A stretch of DNA of 41,828 bases from Micromonospora haikouensis (GTDB lineage Bacteria > Actinomycetota > Actinomycetes > Mycobacteriales > Micromonosporaceae): assembly GCF_900091595.1 (NCBI RefSeq), contig NZ_FMCW01000045.1:1-41828 (forward strand), in the 5' to 3' direction. A program made the translations under genes and the position numbers. The notes beneath the pieces are model-generated. The model had not been told where the DNA came from. It did not search any database and saw only the letters and a program-made list of their open reading frames with translations. Below, piece by piece: positions 40,845 to 41,828 of this stretch (position 1 is the first letter of the stretch; every line of letters begins with the position of its first letter).

Positions 40845-40850
40845 TGTCAA
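40845..40850 (-). promoter_or_regulatory. -35 element of cebE promoter
   Basis: On the minus strand this is consensus TTGACA. A weak -10 would lie at about 40827-40822, between the two CebR boxes. Confidence 0.4.
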
Positions 40851-40858
40851 TAAGCCGT

Positions 40859-40872
40859 TGGGAGCGTTCCCA
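40859..40872. promoter_or_regulatory. CebR-type operator 2 upstream of cebE
   Basis: TGGGAGCGTTCCCA, one base off the known CebR box. Together with the box 53 bp away it brackets the cebE promoter, which would allow cooperative binding or looping. Confidence 0.78.
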
Positions 40873-41450
40873 GATCGTTACCGCCGTGTGTCGGAACTAT
40901 CGCTGCGGCGCGTCTGAGGCGACGCGACCCGCCGGCGCGTCGGCAGCCACCCCGGAGCGTCATGTCGGGCAGATGGCGGCATCACCGCGCCGGGATACCA
41001 CCACCTGCCCGACATCCCGTCACCCCTCCGCCGAAATGAGCGGATTGTCCGACCGGCGGGGTGGCGTGGGGCGAGGTGGAGGCGGAGGTGGGCCGGGTCA
41101 GGCCGGGCTCGGGGGGTGGTGACCGGCGGCACCTCCGAGCCGGAATCCCGGCCGGGGCGGGGGCGTTACACCTGACGGACGACCGCAGCAGCACCCCGGA
41201 TCCCCCCGGATCGCCCCGGATCCGGCAGGGCCCGCCCCGCCACCCGTCATCCCCCCGGGGAATGGGGGCCGGTCGCCGGTCGTTACACCTGGACCCGGCG
41301 CGGTACCGCACGGCAGCCGCCCCGGCCCTTCCCTCCTTCTCCCCCCCGTTGTTCGTTGTTCGGGCGCCTCGACGTGGTGCTCGCACACCCCCGCCATCCC
41401 CCTCCGGCGGATGTGGGACGTGTGCCGACCCCCGGATAGGAGACACCCCC
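40873..41450. other. Intergenic region before the last gene
   Basis: This 578-bp region holds an interrupted inverted repeat (15-nt arms 40962-40976 and 41001-41015, one mismatch). It also has two copies of CGTTACACCTG (41164-41174, 41281-41291) and a run of CCCGGAT words (about 41193-41222). AGGAGA before 41451 is the ribosome site of the next gene. No gene is convincing. Confidence 0.5.
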
Positions 41451-41828
41451 ATGAACACGACCATCCTGCGTAAGAGCGTCCTCGGCATCGCCGGACTCGC
41501 GTTCGCCGGCGGCCTCGCCGCCGGACCCCTCAACCACAACACCAACACCGGCACCGGCACTGTCGACGCCCGGCCCGTCGCCGCCGTACAGGCCGACACG
41601 ACCGCCGACGCCGGGAAGCTGATCCCCCACGGTGTGCAGGGCGCGCAGTCGCGCATCGACCTCGACGCCGAGCAGACCGCCAACGCCAAGGCCATCATCG
41701 CCGCCACGAAGAAGACCGGCCTCGACGAACGCGCCGCCGTCATCTCCATCGGCACCGCCCTGCAGGAGTCGAAGCTGCACAACCTGGGTCACCTGGGTGA
41801 CCGCAACGACCACGACTCCCTCGGCCTG
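41451..41828 (+). CDS. Secreted protein, possible cell-wall hydrolase (N-terminal 126 aa)
   Basis: Starts at ATG 41451 after GGATAGGAGA and stays open to the window end. The signal peptide MNTTILRKSVLGIAGLAFAG is followed by an Asn/Thr-rich spacer, then IDLDAEQTANAKAIIAATKK and AVISIGTALQESKLHNLGHLGDRNDHDSLGL. The helical LQES..NL..GD.NDHDSLGL pattern recalls the lysozyme-like start of actinobacterial wall-associated proteins (Glu in QES would be the acid). The catalytic call needs the missing part. Confidence 0.7.
   Translation, partial: MNTTILRKSVLGIAGLAFAGGLAAGPLNHNTNTGTGTVDARPVAAVQADTTADAGKLIPHGVQGAQSRIDLDAEQTANAKAIIAATKKTGLDERAAVISIGTALQESKLHNLGHLGDRNDHDSLGL

Noticed and set aside
40873..41450. 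c-di-AMP (ydaO-type) riboswitch before the wall-protein gene
   Set aside because: Such riboswitches occur before actinobacterial wall hydrolases, but I could not find their conserved core bases here.

Overview
The window reads as chromosomal DNA of a high-GC actinomycete, most likely Micromonosporaceae (Micromonospora-like). The reasons are the very high GC content, frequent GTG/TTG starts, LPxTG and Fn3/CBM secreted proteins, a DUF397 remnant, an ACT-GNAT acetyltransferase, a CebR-type cellulose regulon and families of GC-rich intergenic palindromes. The genus is an inference; there is no rRNA to confirm it.

Layout. 1-2.4 kb: the 3' end of an IS transposase abutting a DUF397 remnant, a DinB-like gene, a decayed XRE/MmyB-type regulator and a divergent SnoaL/NTF2-fold gene with a perfect operator-like palindrome between them. 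2.4-5.4 kb: an epimerase and recQ. 5.8-14.1 kb: a secreted Fn3/Ig protein followed by a lasso-peptide locus in two convergent arms. The plus arm carries an HprK-like kinase, a nucleotidyltransferase and a B2 leader peptidase. The minus arm carries a 52-aa precursor, a two-gene ABC exporter, an asparagine-synthase-like cyclase and a PqqD-like B1 protein. Several genes in this stretch are interrupted by single-base indels. 14.2-15.2 kb: five tRNA genes (Gly-Cys-Val and Gly-Val) around a DUF6458 gene. 15.5-18.4 kb: a TetR regulator, an AlkB-type hydroxylase and a membrane-anchored secreted protein. 18.6-24.4 kb: a methyltransferase-P450 pair, bioFD, and bioB with the small biotin synthase auxiliary gene bsaP and a GNAT gene. 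24.5-27.5 kb: a multidomain GH9 cellulase. 27.9-33.9 kb: an LPxTG protein, a VOC protein, two ACT-domain proteins, and a phosphotransferase plus acyl-CoA dehydrogenase pair resembling a split ACAD10/11. 33.9-40.9 kb: a secreted protein, then cebR, bglC, cebG, cebF and cebE. The window ends in the first part of a secreted protein gene.

How the parts work together. CebR-like boxes (TGGGAGCGCTCCCA type) lie upstream of both the GH9 cellulase and cebE. This ties extracellular cellulose cleavage, cello-oligosaccharide uptake (CebEFG) and intracellular hydrolysis (BglC) into one LacI-family regulon. In the lasso locus the precursor has a textbook leader (Y-x2-P-x-L-x3-G-x5-T-x) and a predicted 19-residue core, GGFPGVTDADGQSGVLGSI, with Gly1-Asp8 ring closure. 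The kinase and nucleotidyltransferase point to phosphate-based tailoring of the peptide. This locus is the most interesting part of the window: it has a two-component ABC-2 exporter, a short cyclase without a glutaminase domain, and convergent arms. The indels raise the question of sequencing error versus decay.
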